The notes below the pieces were generated by a model. The model saw only the letters and a list, made by a program, of their open reading frames with translations. It searched no databases and was not told the origin of the DNA. From positions 248,001 to 312,000 of the forward strand of contig NZ_CANMFI010000001.1 in NCBI RefSeq assembly GCF_947497125.1: a stretch of DNA of 64,000 bases, written 5' to 3'. A program made the position numbers and the translations under genes. This document shows positions 62,322 to 64,000 of the stretch, in pieces. The stretch comes from an uncultured Polaribacter sp. Its GTDB lineage: Bacteria > Bacteroidota > Bacteroidia > Flavobacteriales > Flavobacteriaceae. Numbering within the stretch: the stretch's first letter is position 1; each line of letters starts with the position of its first letter.

Positions 62322-64000
62322 TTAATTTGCTACTTCGTTGATAAATTTAATTCTCATTAAACGTAGTTCTTCCTCATCATAATCACCATCAAACTCATCT
62401 AAAGCCACTTGTATTTTATCAGTGTCAGCTTCCATAAAGTAATCAAATATTTCTTCTTGTTGATCTTCATCTAATAAATCATCTAAAGAATAATCGATAT
62501 TTAGTTTAGTACCAGAAAAGATTATCATCTCCATTTCTTTAATAAGCGCACTCATTTCTAGTCCTTTAGATTTTGCAATATCTATTAGAGGTAGTTTTTT
62601 ATCTGTATTTTGTATGATAAATAATTTAAGTCCAGAATTGTTACCTGTACTTTTTACAATTAAATCATCAGGTCTTAAAATATCATTTTCTTCAACATAT
62701 TTTTCGATAATCTTTATAAACTCTTTACCAAATTTTCTAGCCTTACCCTCTCCTACGCCATGAACAGTAGAAAGTTCTGCTAAAGAAATTGGGTATTTTA
62801 AAGCCATATCATCTAAAGATGGATCTTGAAAAACAGCAAAAGGTGGCACACCTTGTTTGGTTGCAACACTTTTTCTTAAATCCTTTAGTAGTTTTATTAA
62901 TTTTTGATCTGTTACGCCTGCAGCAGACTTTGTATTTGTGATAATGGCACTATCATCATCTTCATTGTAAGTATGATCTTCTGTCATTAAAAAAGAATGC
63001 GGGTTGTCTATATATTGATTTCCCTTATCAGTCAGTTTAACAACACCATATTGTTCTATTTCTTTTTTAATTAAATTAACTACTAAAACTTGCCTAATTA
63101 AGGCCATCCAATACAAAGCAGATTTCTCTTTACCACTTCCAAAAAATGGCTGTAAATGAGTTCTATGTGAAGTTAAAAGGGCATTTTCTTTACCAATGAT
63201 AGTATTAACAACTTCTTTCGCTTTGTACTTTTGAAGTGTCTTTTTTATAACTTTTAGTAGTAGTTGAACATCTTCTTTAGCTTCATGCTTTTTCTTTGGA
63301 TTTTTTGTATTGTCATCCATATCAGCACCATCACCATTTACTTCATCAAACTCTTCGCCAAAATAATGTAATAAATACTTTCGCCTATTCATAGAAGTTT
63401 CTGCATAACCAACAACTTCCTGTAATAATGCATGACCAATTTCTTGTTCTGCAATAGGCTTACTAGCCATAAATTTTTCTAGTTTTTCGATATCTTTGTA
63501 AGCATAAAAAGCCAAACAATACCCTTCTCCATCATCTCTACCTGCTCTTCCGGTTTCTTGATAATAGCTTTCTAAACTTTTAGGAATGTCGTGATGAATT
63601 ACAAACCGAACATCTGGTTTGTCAATTCCCATACCAAAAGCAATAGTAGCAACCACTACATCACAATCTTCCATTAAAAACATATCTTGATGCTTTGCTC
63701 TTGTTTTTGCATCTAAACCAGCGTGGTAAGGAAGTGCTTTAATGCCATTAACTTGAAGTATTTGAGCAACTTCTTCAACTTTTTTACGACTTAAACAATA
63801 AATAATGCCCGATTTTCCCATTCGTTGTTTTACAAAACGGATGATATCTTTGCCTACATCTTTTGTTTTTGGCCTAACTTCATAAAATAAATTTGGTCTG
63901 TTAAAAGAAGCTTTAAACCTATTTGCATCTGTAATGCCAAGTGTTTTTAAAATATCTTCTTGTACTTTTTCTGTAGCAGTAGCTGTTAAACAGATAACAG
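62322..64000 (-). CDS. recQ: ATP-dependent DNA helicase RecQ (5' end beyond window)
   Basis: The frame runs to the window end, so the N-terminus with the Walker A and DExH boxes is missing; about 559 residues are present. It opens with helicase motif III LTATATEKVQ and continues with ARYHAGLDAKTRAKHQDMF-like motif IV/V region (IIYCLSRKK, GMGIDKPDVRFVIHHD), motif VI QETGRAGRDD, the RQC zinc/winged-helix region, then an HRDC domain (ELSTVHGVGEGKARKFG). An acidic tail ends the protein. The ATG at 63821 is internal, not the start. It unwinds DNA in recombination repair. Confidence 0.95.
   Translation of the reverse strand, partial: VICLTATATEKVQEDILKTLGITDANRFKASFNRPNLFYEVRPKTKDVGKDIIRFVKQRMGKSGIIYCLSRKKVEEVAQILQVNGIKALPYHAGLDAKTRAKHQDMFLMEDCDVVVATIAFGMGIDKPDVRFVIHHDIPKSLESYYQETGRAGRDDGEGYCLAFYAYKDIEKLEKFMASKPIAEQEIGHALLQEVVGYAETSMNRRKYLLHYFGEEFDEVNGDGADMDDNTKNPKKKHEAKEDVQLLLKVIKKTLQKYKAKEVVNTIIGKENALLTSHRTHLQPFFGSGKEKSALYWMALIRQVLVVNLIKKEIEQYGVVKLTDKGNQYIDNPHSFLMTEDHTYNEDDDSAIITNTKSAAGVTDQKLIKLLKDLRKSVATKQGVPPFAVFQDPSLDDMALKYPISLAELSTVHGVGEGKARKFGKEFIKIIEKYVEENDILRPDDLIVKSTGNNSGLKLFIIQNTDKKLPLIDIAKSKGLEMSALIKEMEMIIFSGTKLNIDYSLDDLLDEDQQEEIFDYFMEADTDKIQVALDEFDGDYDEEELRLMRIKFINEVAN

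Noticed and set aside
63819..63821. ATG as the recQ start
   Set aside because: Translation upstream gives helicase motif III (LTATATEKVQ) in the same frame to the window edge, so the ATG is internal.

Overview
The window is a stretch of core chromosome from a marine-type member of the Flavobacteriaceae (Bacteroidota); Polaribacter or a close relative is my best guess from protein similarity recalled from memory, not from a search. Support: strongly AT-rich DNA; lysine/asparagine/isoleucine-rich proteins; the Bacteroidota promoter (TTG, about 19 nt, TAnnTTTG) in front of many genes, six times essentially complete; few purine-rich Shine-Dalgarno sequences; a remnant of a type IX secretion C-terminal domain; and family variants typical of the group (951-residue CarB, 53-residue L34, DUF4252, CPXCG and Flavobacteriia-style RecQ/MurB/YidC).

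Layout. 1-5.4 kb: tail of an SDR oxidoreductase, a cold-shock protein, then leftward lipA, yidC and pyrG. 5.5-11.6 kb: rpmH, carB, fahA (leftward), glyA. 11.7-18.5 kb: rmuC, a PlsC-like acyltransferase, pepT, an Asp-box beta-propeller, a patatin and an S41 protease lipoprotein. 18.6-20.8 kb: an ECF sigma factor, an overlapping small membrane protein (probable anti-sigma factor) and two exported DUF4252 proteins. 20.9-26.7 kb: M1 aminopeptidase, DUF2130 coiled-coil/nuclease-like protein, cobalamin-type radical SAM protein. 26.7-29.0 kb: an XRE regulator divergent from an M14 carboxypeptidase and an Lrp regulator, separated by a region full of TTTACA-N2-TGTAA palindromes. 29.2-32.4 kb: NADP oxidoreductase, CPXCG protein, truC, MFS efflux pump. 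32.4-33.3 kb: about 0.8 kb without an intact gene, holding a possible three-way-junction structure and the decayed end of a T9SS cargo gene. 33.3-46.8 kb: half DEAD-box protein, ThiE-like protein, guaB, FecA-like receptor, 5'-nucleotidase, HMG-CoA lyase, FAD/FeS dehydrogenase, valS. 46.9-57.1 kb: DUF1573, aminotransferase, murB, tRNA-Leu(GAG), prohibitin, aquaporin, and a rightward run with a glycosyltransferase, a second sigma factor and priA. 57.1-64 kb: GlmU-like protein, thioesterase, THUMP methyltransferase, a methyltransferase/ZIP pair and the 3' part of recQ.

How it works together: most genes are housekeeping (translation, nucleotide, lipid and wall synthesis, membrane insertion, replication restart), with amino-acid catabolism (fahA, HMG-CoA lyase, peptidases) and envelope functions (TonB receptor, aquaporin, lipoproteins) interspersed. 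Transcription units are short; convergent pairs often share one strong bidirectional hairpin.

I see no CRISPR array, insertion sequence, prophage, restriction cassette or recognisable defence island. The least explained items are the XRE/M14 palindrome cluster, the folded element and T9SS remnant in the 32.4-33.3 kb gap, the half-helicase/ThiE-like pair and the sigma/DUF4252 module. Many promoter -7 elements lie over or just upstream of apparent TTG/GTG/ATG codons, so I moved several starts downstream.
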